DNA of 38,228 nucleotides from Spirochaetota bacterium (GTDB taxonomy: Bacteria > Spirochaetota > JAHITG01 > JAFGFC01): the NCBI GenBank assembly GCA_016931325.1, contig JAFGFC010000091.1:1-38228 (forward strand). Direction: 5' to 3'. This document shows, in pieces, positions 7,913-17,009 of this stretch (position 1 is its first letter; each line of letters opens with the position of its first letter). The notes below the pieces were generated by a model, which made no database searches, was not told the origin of the DNA, and saw only the letters and a program-made list of their open reading frames with translations. Position numbers and translations under genes: made by a program.

Positions 7913-10900
7913 CTGATTAAAAGAATTGTATTTATTATTTTTGTGGGCTTTGTGTTTTTTCTCGGATTAACGATATATTCTTATGGCCAGTGGGTCGGTG
8001 TGGATTTTGCCGGGTACCGGGCCCAGCAGAGCGCTCTGGCGTGGGGTGATGTGAACAATGACGGCTGGCTTGATATTGTTATCGCGGGTAATGATCTAAG
8101 TATCCCTGCTCAATATACAAGAGTTCTCATCAATAATAAAGATGGCCTCACCTTTACCTCTAGCGAGTTGTCTGGTTCTGGTTTTTACTGCGGTTCTGTT
8201 TCTCTTGTGGACTTTGACAGTGACGGTGATCTGGACCTTTCCATTAACGGTTCTGTCCCCGGAGCCTCCGGGCCTGAGGTTATCAGGCACAGGATCTATA
8301 CCAATCAGGGGGACGGCACATTTGGCCCGGGTTACATTGAACCGGTATCCGGTTGGGGAACATGGTATGGTAATGTGGAATGGGCTGATTATAACAATGA
8401 CGGGAGAATGGATTTTGCGATCGTTGGGGATACAGACGGGCCTGGTGTCGGTACAGGAGAGACACTGAGAATATATCGAAATACCGGGAATGGCACTTTT
8501 GCCGTAGCGTTAAATGCTGAAGGAGCCGGATATGGTTGGCTGGAATATGGCAGTGTGGCCTGGGGAGATTTTGATAATGACGGGGATCTGGATATTGTCT
8601 TTGCCGGCATCAACGGAACAGCCGGCGGCCCGAATCTGAATACTTTCAAACTTCAATGGTATCGTAATGATGGGGGAGGGTTTACCGGTCCTTTAGATGT
8701 TGATGATGCTTTCGCGCCCGCCCTGGGGTATAAAAGGGCTTCCATTGCCGTAGGGGATTTTAATAATGATGGCGCCATGGATTTTGCTGTTAGCGGTCAT
8801 TCCTCTATTGATGAGTATTTCATGTTCAGATTATACAGAAATACCGGAGGCGGTACGTTTGCCGAAAGTGATATAGCGGGAGCTAACTTTGGCGTTATTG
8901 GCGGTTCACTGGCGGCCGGGGATGTTAATAATGACGGTAACCTGGATATTGTTATGACAGGATATAATGGTACAGCCAAGATATTGTATGTTTATCTAGG
9001 GAACGGGGCAGGAGGTTTTGGAGCCCCCCTTCAACCCGAAGCCGGGTGGGGCGTGGGAGATGATTCTTTCACACCACCCACTGAATTCGGGCGTTCCGGA
9101 TGTTCTCTGGCCCTGGGAGATTTTGATAATGATAACGACCTGGATATAGCCGTTACGGGACGTGATCCTTCAGCTCAGCAGCGATTTCGTATTTATAAAA
9201 ATGGCATAGGCGCCAATACTGTTCCCGGTACACCAGCCGGTCTTCAGACCCATAATAACGGGGGTAACTGGAAGTTCCAGTGGAATGCCGCCGGTGATGC
9301 TCAAACCCCTGCGACTCTGATGCGGTATCAGATCGCGATCGGAACCAATACATCCGGGGTCTATAATTATACAAGTACTAATATTTATTATCCCCGTGGT
9401 CAGGCCCAGGTGGGAAACAGTAAATATAATCAGCTATACATGGATACGGTCATACCAAGAGTGGATCAAAAACAGGTTTACTGGAGAATAGCCGCGATTG
9501 ATACTTCTTTTAAAGACTCTGCTTGGAGTGCCGAACAGACGGTTGTCCCGGAATGGGTCAGTTCTACCGTCATATCAACAAATCAAATAAACCTGCTCTG
9601 GCGCCGGTTTAATGTAAATAATGCAACCAGTTATACGCTGTACAGAAATACCACAAAGAATCCGGTCGGGTCAACAAAGATCTATATTAACAATGGCAAT
9701 ACAACGAATTACAATGATAACCAGCTGGTTTCAGGGACCACTTATTTTTACTGGCTCAACGCGAACACGACATGGGGAACGACCACTCCTCTTTCCGTGG
9801 CCATGTCCAATAGAACTATTCCTCTTTATCCGCCTCAATGGGTCAGCGCCACAGCGGTTTCCACCAGTCAGATCGATCTGGCATGGCATGATTTGAACAA
9901 TGAATCCAGTTATACTCTGTTCAGGAATACGGTGAATAATTCGAATACAGCCACAAAAATTGGCGGAGTAGCGATGAATGTAACCAATTATAATGATAAC
10001 ACCTGCCAGCCTGGCACAACCTACTATTACTGGTTAAAAGGATATAATATCAAGGGTTCCTCGGAATTTTCACTTGGCATCTCCACCATCACATTTCCCG
10101 CCAGGCCTAACTGGGTCAGTGCCACAGCCATCGCTACCAACCGCATTGACCTGCGATGGTATGACGTTCGCAACGAGACAAGCTACACACTCTACAGGAA
10201 TAATGTCAATAATAGTAATACCGCTGCGAGGATCGGGAACACAGCCGCCAATGTTACCAATTTCAGTGATACATCTGGCTTGAGTGCTGATACGCGGTAT
10301 TTTTACTGGGTCAGGGCTTTTAATTCTTCAGGGCCCTCGCCTTATTCTGTGACCATCTCTAATGTCACTTTCCCGGCACGGCCGGCATGGATCAGCGCCA
10401 CGGCCCTTTCAACCAATGTGATCCGTCTGTTATGGCATGATCAGAGGTATGAGTTGGAATATCTGATCTACCGCAGCACGGTTGATAACACGAACACGGC
10501 TGTTTTTATCAATAATAGAGGCGCCAGTGTCACCAATTATGATGACACTTCATTACAGTCCGGTACAACCTATTATTACTGGTTGAAGGCCAGGAACAGC
10601 TCAGGGACATCTTTCTTTTCCGTATCAATATCCACGATAACACGGTCTGCCAAGCCTCAATGGATCTATGCCCGCGCGATCACGACCAATTCAGTTGGCC
10701 TGCGATGGTATGATCTGCCCAATGAGACGAGTTTTACCCTTTTTAGAAATACCGTTAACGTGACGAACACAGCCGTAAAAGTCACGGGCCTGGGGGCTAA
10801 TATTACCAATTATTCAGATACCAATCTAATATCTGAAACCACCTATTATTACTGGTTGAAATCGTACAATGCGTCAGGCGATTCACCTTTTTCTGACCCG

Positions 10901-11560
10901 ATCATGGTCAAGGTTGGACGTAATATTATTTCAAAAATACTCTTCCCTCTCCACAATTCCTTCCTGCAATCACTGGAAAGTTTTGAAGGGGAGGTCAGTT
11001 CTTTAGTGTTCCTTTCCAACGAGCATATCCTGCTTCAACGTCTGTCTGACAATAAATATTATGATGGCACGGATTGGCAGAATACAGAAAGCTGGTTATT
11101 GGTCAATGGCACGACAAACTGGAGTTTCAATCTTTTTACAGAGGAAATATTTGAATATGGAGTCCAGTATTCTTTAAAGGCAAGGGGAACGGATGTTTAT
11201 GGATTGGTCGAAGCCATTTATCCCGAATCCGTGTTCACCTATGTCTATTCCACTGACTTTAAAAAATCGACATGTAATTATCCCAACCCTTTCTTCCCTG
11301 ATAGTTCTGACCCTTCAAAAAACACAACCACCATAGAGTATCTGATAACAAGGCCCATGGAAGTCAAAGTGCATATCTATGCCATCAATGGGGAATTGGT
11401 AAAAAGATGGGTAGGGGGAGAGTATGGCAGCAGAGGGTTACATCGAATCGTGTGGGATGGCAGAAACGATGATAATAATATTGTGAGTAGCGGCATGTAT
11501 TTACTGATCATCAACGCGGATAATAAAAGAAAAATAGAAAAGATCGCTGTTATACGATAA
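7913..11560 (+). CDS. Giant secreted FG-GAP / Fn3 protein with FlgD-Ig tail
   Basis: About 1215 residues from the chosen start. Upstream ATG/TTG codons (7751, 7862) would add a non-coding-looking extension. GAGGTG at 7903-7908 lies just before CTG (7913) and ATT (7916), after which a signal peptide follows directly (IKRIVFIIFVGFVFFLG...SYG). The start is therefore either non-ATG or uncertain. Seven FG-GAP/VCBS-type calcium-binding motifs of the form DxNNDGxxD lie near 8047, 8212, 8388, 8568, 8755, 8922 and 9118, enough for a seven-bladed propeller. Five Fn3-like repeats of about 91-95 residues begin with W(V/I)S/YA at 9554, 9839, 10112, 10388 and 10661. The end (about 11275-11557) has NYPNPF and WDGRNDDN...SGMYLL, a FlgD-Ig/Por-type C-terminal domain. 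It is likely a surface adhesin or binding protein; the ligand is unknown. Confidence 0.75.
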   Translation: MIKRIVFIIFVGFVFFLGLTIYSYGQWVGVDFAGYRAQQSALAWGDVNNDGWLDIVIAGNDLSIPAQYTRVLINNKDGLTFTSSELSGSGFYCGSVSLVDFDSDGDLDLSINGSVPGASGPEVIRHRIYTNQGDGTFGPGYIEPVSGWGTWYGNVEWADYNNDGRMDFAIVGDTDGPGVGTGETLRIYRNTGNGTFAVALNAEGAGYGWLEYGSVAWGDFDNDGDLDIVFAGINGTAGGPNLNTFKLQWYRNDGGGFTGPLDVDDAFAPALGYKRASIAVGDFNNDGAMDFAVSGHSSIDEYFMFRLYRNTGGGTFAESDIAGANFGVIGGSLAAGDVNNDGNLDIVMTGYNGTAKILYVYLGNGAGGFGAPLQPEAGWGVGDDSFTPPTEFGRSGCSLALGDFDNDNDLDIAVTGRDPSAQQRFRIYKNGIGANTVPGTPAGLQTHNNGGNWKFQWNAAGDAQTPATLMRYQIAIGTNTSGVYNYTSTNIYYPRGQAQVGNSKYNQLYMDTVIPRVDQKQVYWRIAAIDTSFKDSAWSAEQTVVPEWVSSTVISTNQINLLWRRFNVNNATSYTLYRNTTKNPVGSTKIYINNGNTTNYNDNQLVSGTTYFYWLNANTTWGTTTPLSVAMSNRTIPLYPPQWVSATAVSTSQIDLAWHDLNNESSYTLFRNTVNNSNTATKIGGVAMNVTNYNDNTCQPGTTYYYWLKGYNIKGSSEFSLGISTITFPARPNWVSATAIATNRIDLRWYDVRNETSYTLYRNNVNNSNTAARIGNTAANVTNFSDTSGLSADTRYFYWVRAFNSSGPSPYSVTISNVTFPARPAWISATALSTNVIRLLWHDQRYELEYLIYRSTVDNTNTAVFINNRGASVTNYDDTSLQSGTTYYYWLKARNSSGTSFFSVSISTITRSAKPQWIYARAITTNSVGLRWYDLPNETSFTLFRNTVNVTNTAVKVTGLGANITNYSDTNLISETTYYYWLKSYNASGDSPFSDPIMVKVGRNIISKILFPLHNSFLQSLESFEGEVSSLVFLSNEHILLQRLSDNKYYDGTDWQNTESWLLVNGTTNWSFNLFTEEIFEYGVQYSLKARGTDVYGLVEAIYPESVFTYVYSTDFKKSTCNYPNPFFPDSSDPSKNTTTIEYLITRPMEVKVHIYAINGELVKRWVGGEYGSRGLHRIVWDGRNDDNNIVSSGMYLLIINADNKRKIEKIAVIR

Positions 11561-11632
11561 GAAACAGTGTTCAAATATTACTTCTTTCTAAAAAGCTTTT
11601 CTTTTTCAATGATTAATACTTTTTTGAATTAC

Positions 11633-11660
11633 TTGACATTTTTCATACTTTGATTATCTT
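11633..11660 (+). promoter_or_regulatory. Predicted sigma70-type promoter for 11692-14372
   Basis: TTGACA (11633-11638), a 16-base spacer and TATCTT (11655-11660). Transcription should start near 11667, giving a leader of about 25 bases before the ATG at 11692. Confidence 0.6.
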
Positions 11661-11691
11661 AAAAATTGAAATATAAAGTGAAGGATTGGAA

Positions 11692-13410
11692 ATGAATAAA
11701 TATCATAAATTACTCGCCATCTTTCTGTTTATTCTGGTTACGGGATTCACTTCTCTTTATTCCCAGGCGGTTGTGGTATGGACACAAAGATATTCTGCCT
11801 TTGCCATTTGTCGATCTTATGGTATTGATGTGGATAGTAGCCATAATGCCTATGTTTGTGGCAGGCAAAAATTAACAGCTGCTTCCAGTAATGGATTTTT
11901 CACTGCCAAAGTCAATGCGGACAGCTCTTTTGCCTGGATCAGAACTTATAATGTAACAAATACAAATAATGCAGCCAATGGGATTGCTGTTGACAATATT
12001 GGTAATGTTATCGTGGCCGGCCAAAAAAATATTGGGAATATTGGCGCAGGGATTGATACGGATTTTCTGACTATCAGTTATGACCAGAATGGCAATACTA
12101 ACTGGATCCGTGCCTATGATGGTGGTGGTGGAGGCTCCGGTGTTCAGGGAGCCTGGGGTGTTGTGGTAGATTCAGCCAATAATGTTTATACATGCGGTCT
12201 TTATCATAATGGTGCGTCAATGGATGGCTTAACTTTGAGTTATGGCTCTGACGGGTCAACGAACTGGATAATGAGTTACGACACGGGGAATGGCACGAAT
12301 GAGGGGTGTTTGGCTGTTGCCAAAGATCAGAATAATAATCGCTATTTCTTGGGGGCAAAGGAACTCACTGGCGGTGCCTCGGATTATGCTCTTTTTTCCA
12401 TGAAATATGATTCTTCGTCAAATGTCGTGTGGGCAAAACGTGATGATAACGTTCTGATTTTAAATGCTCATATTATAGAACCGGCTTCCATAACGGTTGA
12501 TTATTCCGGTAATGTTTATTTTGGTCTGAGAGAGAATTATACCCATCCTGTTTATGGTGCCGGCAAAGAACGGGCTTTTATTATGAAAAAAGATATGAAT
12601 GGCAATACATTACGGACCCAGACTTTTGAATTACCTGGCGCCACCCCAACGAATTGCGGTATTCATGGAGTCGGTGTAGATTCGTTTAATAATTTTTATA
12701 TATGTGGTTATACTTTTTTTAGCAATCAAACTTATGCCTATATAGCTAAATATGATCCTGATGGAAATATTATTTGGTCGAATTCATCTATTCAGGGGAG
12801 AGCTTTTGACATTTCTATTGATAATGAGCATAGCCTCTATCTGGCCTGCCAGAACAATAATGACCTGCTTGTCGTGAAAATGCATCAAAAACCCTATACA
12901 CCGACTCTCATTTCTGCCAGAGGTTCATTAGGCGGGGCCATTGAACTGACATGGCAGGATGTGGTGAATGATAACGGGTATAATATTTATAAAAGTTCCG
13001 ATGGTGTTGCCTATAACTTAATCGGAAGTGCGGCAAAGAACAGTACTACATATCAGGATACGACCTCTGAAAGCGGGAAAGCCTATTATTACAGAATAGC
13101 CGCTGTGAACAATGCCGGAGAGTCTGATGGCTCAAATGTCGTACAGGTGTCAGGTTCAGTGAGCACGGAAGCGGTGGCTTATCCCACAGTTCTTCCCCAT
13201 GGCGGCACGGTCTATTTTTATTATGTGGGTGCAGCATCGGATATCAAGATATATAATTCTTTAGGTGAAATGGTGAAAGAGTTAAAGGCTGTTGAAGCCG
13301 ATCAATGGACCCCTTCATCTGATATTGCCAGCGGTTTTTATATCGCGGTTTTTAAAGACCAGCGTGGGGAGGAAAAACAGGTTAAATTTATATACGGAGT
13401 TAAACGTTAA
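11692..13410 (+). CDS. Secreted SBBP-repeat/Fn3 protein with Por-type sorting tail
   Basis: The product is 572 residues. ATG at 11692 is preferred over the in-frame TTG at 11686 because AAGGA (11681-11685) is well spaced and a signal peptide follows (MNKYHKLLAIFLFILVTGF, ending near YSQA). At least five repeats of the type GIxVDSxxNxYxxG lie between residues 45 and 370 (for example GIDVDSSHNAYVCG, GVVVDSANNVYTCG), matching SBBP/beta-propeller repeats. One Fn3-like domain follows (about 400-490: AIELTWQDVVNDNGYNIYKS). The last about 80 residues (IKIYNSLGEMVKEL, DIASGFYIAVF, EKQVKFIY) match Por-secretion-type C-terminal sorting domains. The PorV-like gene starts 41 bases downstream, so the two are probably one transcript. 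It is a candidate exported cargo; the ligand is unknown. Confidence 0.72.
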   Translation: MNKYHKLLAIFLFILVTGFTSLYSQAVVVWTQRYSAFAICRSYGIDVDSSHNAYVCGRQKLTAASSNGFFTAKVNADSSFAWIRTYNVTNTNNAANGIAVDNIGNVIVAGQKNIGNIGAGIDTDFLTISYDQNGNTNWIRAYDGGGGGSGVQGAWGVVVDSANNVYTCGLYHNGASMDGLTLSYGSDGSTNWIMSYDTGNGTNEGCLAVAKDQNNNRYFLGAKELTGGASDYALFSMKYDSSSNVVWAKRDDNVLILNAHIIEPASITVDYSGNVYFGLRENYTHPVYGAGKERAFIMKKDMNGNTLRTQTFELPGATPTNCGIHGVGVDSFNNFYICGYTFFSNQTYAYIAKYDPDGNIIWSNSSIQGRAFDISIDNEHSLYLACQNNNDLLVVKMHQKPYTPTLISARGSLGGAIELTWQDVVNDNGYNIYKSSDGVAYNLIGSAAKNSTTYQDTTSESGKAYYYRIAAVNNAGESDGSNVVQVSGSVSTEAVAYPTVLPHGGTVYFYYVGAASDIKIYNSLGEMVKELKAVEADQWTPSSDIASGFYIAVFKDQRGEEKQVKFIYGVKR

Positions 13411-13451
13411 AACCTCTTAACCGTTAGAATGAAGTTAAAAGGGAAAAGGAT

Positions 13452-14372
13452 ATGAAGAAATTAATAGTGATGTTCATCGTTTTACTGATGACCCATTCCG
13501 TTATGCAGGCCGGGGCCAAGGGGTCCGCTTCTGCCGTATTCTTGAAGATTGCCCCGGATGCCAGAGGAGCGGCTATGGGTGAATCCATGGTGGCCATAGC
13601 TGATGATGTGAATGCGGTTCACTGGAATCCGGCCGGTCTGGTTCATGCGAAAGGGATACAGGGTTCTTTCACCCATATGATGGGGCTTTTTGATACGAGC
13701 TTTGATTATCTCGCCGGGTCTCTGTCCCTGCCCGGACTTGGCAGTTTCGGTATCAGCGCCAAACTGTATACTCTGCCTGATCTGGACGAATATGACAGTC
13801 TGGGAAATGAACTGGCCAGCAAGGTAGAAAGTGGAGATATGGCTGTTGGAGTGTCGTATGCCAGACAGATCATACCCATGCTTTCCGCCGGTATAACAAT
13901 AAAATATATCTCTGAGACATTGGCCGGGGTCAGCGGGACAGGTTTTGGTTTTGATATCGGTGGCTTGATGAAATTAGGATCTGTTAACGTGGGGGCCGGA
14001 GTGGATAATGTTGGTTCCAAATTACAGTTCAATGACAGAGAAAATAATTTACCCATGAAGATAAAAGCCGGTGGTGCTTATTGCATGGAAATGAGCGGTA
14101 CTTTGAAGGGGATCAATCTGGGCGTGGGTATTGAACTTCCCAATGATAATGATATCACTTTCAATGCCGGGTCAGAATTTTTAATGAAACTGGGAACCAT
14201 AGGGGCGGCTCTGCGTTTGGGAGCGATCCTGCCGAAAGACGGTGGTCTTTTGCCCTCTCTGACCATGGGGGGCGGGATTACGATGAGCCGGATAGGGATT
14301 GATTACGCTTTTCATTCTGCCGGTTCTGATGTGGGATCAACGCACAGGTTCACCCTGATCGTGAAATATTGA
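13452..14372 (+). CDS. PorV/UPF0164-type outer-membrane beta-barrel protein
   Basis: The product is 306 residues with a cleavable signal peptide (MKKLIVMFIVLLMTHSVMQAG). The mature start has the family signature: SASAVFLKIAPDARGAAMG, then ADDVNAVHWNPAGL. The rest alternates short amphipathic strands with glycine-rich turns and ends in an aromatic-terminated strand (HRFTLIVKY), as outer-membrane barrels do. In Bacteroidetes, PorV is the type IX secretion shuttle that escorts cargo with C-terminal sorting domains. Related UPF0164 proteins occur in spirochaetes and other diderms. A GGGAAAAGGA ribosome site precedes the ATG. It follows a cargo-like gene by 41 bases, which supports a shuttle or anchoring role here, though the core T9SS genes are not in the window. 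Confidence 0.78.
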   Translation: MKKLIVMFIVLLMTHSVMQAGAKGSASAVFLKIAPDARGAAMGESMVAIADDVNAVHWNPAGLVHAKGIQGSFTHMMGLFDTSFDYLAGSLSLPGLGSFGISAKLYTLPDLDEYDSLGNELASKVESGDMAVGVSYARQIIPMLSAGITIKYISETLAGVSGTGFGFDIGGLMKLGSVNVGAGVDNVGSKLQFNDRENNLPMKIKAGGAYCMEMSGTLKGINLGVGIELPNDNDITFNAGSEFLMKLGTIGAALRLGAILPKDGGLLPSLTMGGGITMSRIGIDYAFHSAGSDVGSTHRFTLIVKY

Positions 14373-14420
14373 AAAGATAGCGGTTTCTTGCAAAGGATTA
14401 TTTGACTTTCTCCGTTTTGA

Positions 14421-14960
14421 TTAAAAATCGACTTCTATCCCTGTCCCGACACAGGGAGCCATCTGGGCGCCTTCCTGGCCAAAAACAAAAGGAATGCTGA
14501 CGATCACATAGACATAGGACATTTTAAAAAGGATATCCGGGCCAAAGGTATAAGCCTTTCCGCTGATATTATGCTCCCTGGCTTTAACAAAGTTATATCC
14601 ATATTTGAGACGCCATTTAAGAGTAAGCGGATGTTTTCTGGATAGGAGTTTAATAGGGGAAGCCAGTTCTCCGTTGGCAAAAAGTGACGGTTCAATAATT
14701 ATTGCCTCCTCCAGCAGAGTAAATCCCGTTATCAACCCTACGGCTAAAAAATAGCGTGTGCGCTTGAATTCAAAGATATCCGGTCCGATATTCATACCGA
14801 TCCCCGCAGAGATCATATTCCCTCCACCCAGTTCGCCGATGACAACCAGAAACCGGTTATCCCTATCTTCTTCAAATGGATCCTTTTCATCGGGAATAAC
14901 AGCCAAAAGTATACTGGTTGAAAGGAGAAGGAAGATAATAACCAGATATTTTTTTATCAT
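14421..14960 (-). CDS. Small secreted or outer-membrane barrel-like protein
   Basis: Not a recognised family. With the ATG at 14960 it has 179 residues and begins with a clear signal peptide (MIKKYLVIIFLLLSTSILLA). An in-frame TTG at 14990 would add ten residues and place it nine bases from the end of proB. The mature part alternates hydrophobic and polar residues with glycine turns (GGGNMISAGIGMNIG, YFLAVGLITGF, FKMSYVYVIVSIPFVFG) and ends GTGIEVDF, with a terminal aromatic residue. This is the pattern of a small outer-membrane barrel of about eight strands. It lies on the same strand directly after proB and is convergent with the PorV-like gene. No catalytic motif is seen. Confidence 0.5.
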   Translation of the reverse strand: MIKKYLVIIFLLLSTSILLAVIPDEKDPFEEDRDNRFLVVIGELGGGNMISAGIGMNIGPDIFEFKRTRYFLAVGLITGFTLLEEAIIIEPSLFANGELASPIKLLSRKHPLTLKWRLKYGYNFVKAREHNISGKAYTFGPDILFKMSYVYVIVSIPFVFGQEGAQMAPCVGTGIEVDF

Positions 14961-14998
14961 TTTATTTGTCACGTGATATGGATCGATCAAATTGTTTT

Positions 14999-16126
14999 TC
15001 AGTCCCCTGTTTTATAAATGACAAGATTGTCTCTATGGATGACTTCAGGATAGAATTGAACTCCCACTATCTGCTCGATATCCCGGCTCTTTTTCCCAAT
15101 GATCTTTTCGCAGAGTGAAGTGGAATAGTTGATTAACCCCCGGCCGATCACATTATTTTTTTCATCCAGGATATCGACCGGATCTCCTTCTTTAAAATCA
15201 CCTTCAACTTTTTTTATCCCGACCGCCAAAAGGCTTTTTCCCTGTTCCAGTAAGGCGTTTTTCGCGCCGGAATCGATAACGATCTTGCCTTTGGGAGCCA
15301 CAGCATAACCGATCCAGCCCTTTCTTTGAGAAATGGCTTTGTCTGTAGGAGAGAAGAACGTCCCTATTTTTTCGCCATCCATGATCTTTTGCAGGACACG
15401 ATCTGTCATGCTGTTAGCAATGATACATGGGATGCCCGCATGGGTAGAGATGGTGGCCGCCTGTATCTTGCTTTTCATGCCGCCTGTGCCGAACCCGTCT
15501 TCGGTATCGCCCGCGCAGCTCTTCATTTCGGCCGTGATATTGTCAACCTGATCTAATAAATTTCTTTTCCCGTCCTGATAAAGGCAGAATCCCTCTGTAT
15601 TGGTCAGAAGGATCAAAAGGTCAGCGCTTATTAAATTAGCGACAAGGGCGGCCAGGACATCATTGTCTCCAAATACGATCTCTTCGATCTCCACAACATC
15701 ATTTTCATTGATCACAGGTATGACCTTGAAATATTCCAGAAGGGTTAAAATAGTATTTCTGGCATTGAGATACCGGTCACGGTGCTTGAGGTCATCTTCC
15801 GTTAACAATACCTGCCCGATATTTATCCCCTGCTTTTGAAAAAAACACTTGTACGTTTCCATAAGGATGATCTGACCGACACTGGCCACTGCCTGTTTTT
15901 CAGGTATACTTTTAGGTCTTTGGGCCAATCCTAAAAAGTTAGCTCCGGAAATAATAGCTCCGGAAGAGACCAGTACGATCTCTTTGAACTTTTTATAAAG
16001 GGAGGCGATCTCACCCACGAGCTTTTTCACTTTTTTCTTATCCAGAGCGCCTTTCTGAGTCAGAAGGGACCGGGTCCCTATCTTGACCACAAGGCGGTTG
16101 ACCTTTTCCATGTATTTTTGTCTCAT
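14999..16126 (-). CDS. proB: Glutamate 5-kinase
   Basis: The product is 375 residues, the usual length for ProB with a PUA domain. It phosphorylates L-glutamate, the first step of proline synthesis, in the cytoplasm. The amino-acid kinase domain (about 8-255) shows LVVKIGTRSLL, VSSGAIISGANFLG, NENDVV and FGDNDVLAALVA. The C-terminal PUA domain (about 275-370) includes GKIVIDSGAKNALLEQGKSLL, whose middle is typical of ProB. No proA or proC gene is next to it. M1 (16126) or M6 could be the start; neither has a strong ribosome site. The family is feedback-inhibited by proline, but nothing in this sequence tests that. Confidence 0.93.
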   Translation of the reverse strand: MRQKYMEKVNRLVVKIGTRSLLTQKGALDKKKVKKLVGEIASLYKKFKEIVLVSSGAIISGANFLGLAQRPKSIPEKQAVASVGQIILMETYKCFFQKQGINIGQVLLTEDDLKHRDRYLNARNTILTLLEYFKVIPVINENDVVEIEEIVFGDNDVLAALVANLISADLLILLTNTEGFCLYQDGKRNLLDQVDNITAEMKSCAGDTEDGFGTGGMKSKIQAATISTHAGIPCIIANSMTDRVLQKIMDGEKIGTFFSPTDKAISQRKGWIGYAVAPKGKIVIDSGAKNALLEQGKSLLAVGIKKVEGDFKEGDPVDILDEKNNVIGRGLINYSTSLCEKIIGKKSRDIEQIVGVQFYPEVIHRDNLVIYKTGD

Positions 16127-16177
16127 AACAGTTAAAAGATATAATTCTGTATTTTTATGTCAAAGGATATTTTTTCA

Positions 16178-16207
16178 CGTCGAACTTTGAACCTCAAATT
16201 TCGAACT
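16178..16207. repeat. Intergenic CGTCGAAC-type degenerate repeat, copy 1
   Basis: CGTCGAAC, then TTTGAACCT and TTTCGAACT variants, packed in the gap between the divergent proB and nucleotidyltransferase genes. The same motif family recurs at 28311-28345, 34360-34384, 34632-34656 and 36609-36671. Confidence 0.5.
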
Positions 16208-16215
16208 AATTAAAG

Positions 16216-16243
16216 TTGACTCTTGCGATAACAGGATTATATT
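16216..16243 (+). promoter_or_regulatory. Predicted promoter of the nucleotidyltransferase-TPM-hypD set
   Basis: TTGACT (16216-16221), a 16-base spacer and TATATT (16238-16243). Transcription should begin near 16250, about 28 bases before the ATG at 16278. Confidence 0.55.
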
Positions 16244-16277
16244 ATTACAGTTCAATTTAAGACGCAAGAGGTGCTCC

Positions 16278-17009
16278 ATGGAAAAGACAAGGTCTGCTAT
16301 CGATAGATATATTCCGGAAATAGAAAAAATATTCGGGAAAAATCTTGTATCCATCAATCTCTTTGGAAGCATTGCCAGAGGGGATTATGTCAATGGAAAA
16401 TCCGATATTAATCTTCTTATCATCAGAAAGAACAGGTTGCCGGCTGAATTGTTACAACTCTCCCGACTCACCGTGTCTCTGAAAAGGAGAATGAATTTTG
16501 CCCTGCCACTGGTGTTAACCGAAGAGGAGATGAGACGGTCCGGCGATGTTTTCCCCATGGAATACCGGGATATGAAAGATTTTCATATTGTCCTGAAAGG
16601 GAAAGATGTCCTTAAGGATTTAAAGATAGAGGATAAGCATTTGCGGCTGGAACTGGAATCGCAGATCAAAGGGAAATTGATCCTTCTGAGAGAATCAATG
16701 ATCCAATGGGGAAAAAATAAAAAAGTTTTAAAAAAAATTTTACTGAAAGCTCTACCTTCTGTTATTGTTATCTTGCGTCACATTTTTATATTGAATAAAA
16801 AGCCCGTGCCAAAGGATATCTATGCCATCTGCCAGGGCACGGAAGAGATGATAAAAAATAAACTGACCTTTTTCAGACAACTACTCCATATCAAGATAGG
16901 ACTTTTAAAATTAAAAGACAAAGACATAGTTGATCTTTATATGAAAACCATTTCTGAAATAGAAAGATTGAGCGATTATATTGATAGATTTAAAATAAGG
17001 AAAAGGTAA
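16278..17009 (+). CDS. Nucleotidyltransferase-domain protein with helical C-terminus
   Basis: The product is 243 residues and cytoplasmic. The N-terminal domain has the polymerase-beta-like signature LFGSIARGDYVNGKSDINLLI (GSxxRGD...SDI), in which the aspartates bind metal. The C-terminal two thirds (about 110-243) are helical, rich in Lys and Leu, and not clearly matched to a family. A HEPN-like role is possible, but no RxxxxH motif is present. The ribosome site AAGAGGTG (16266-16273) is strong. Its stop overlaps the TPM start by one base (TAATG), so the two proteins are made together. Substrate unknown: it could nucleotidylate a protein, an RNA or a small molecule. Confidence 0.7.
   Translation: MEKTRSAIDRYIPEIEKIFGKNLVSINLFGSIARGDYVNGKSDINLLIIRKNRLPAELLQLSRLTVSLKRRMNFALPLVLTEEEMRRSGDVFPMEYRDMKDFHIVLKGKDVLKDLKIEDKHLRLELESQIKGKLILLRESMIQWGKNKKVLKKILLKALPSVIVILRHIFILNKKPVPKDIYAICQGTEEMIKNKLTFFRQLLHIKIGLLKLKDKDIVDLYMKTISEIERLSDYIDRFKIRKR

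Noticed and set aside
11581-11612. AAAAGCTTTT palindrome as terminator after the giant protein
   Set aside because: Too short and purely AT-rich at its ends to form a stable terminator; not annotated.
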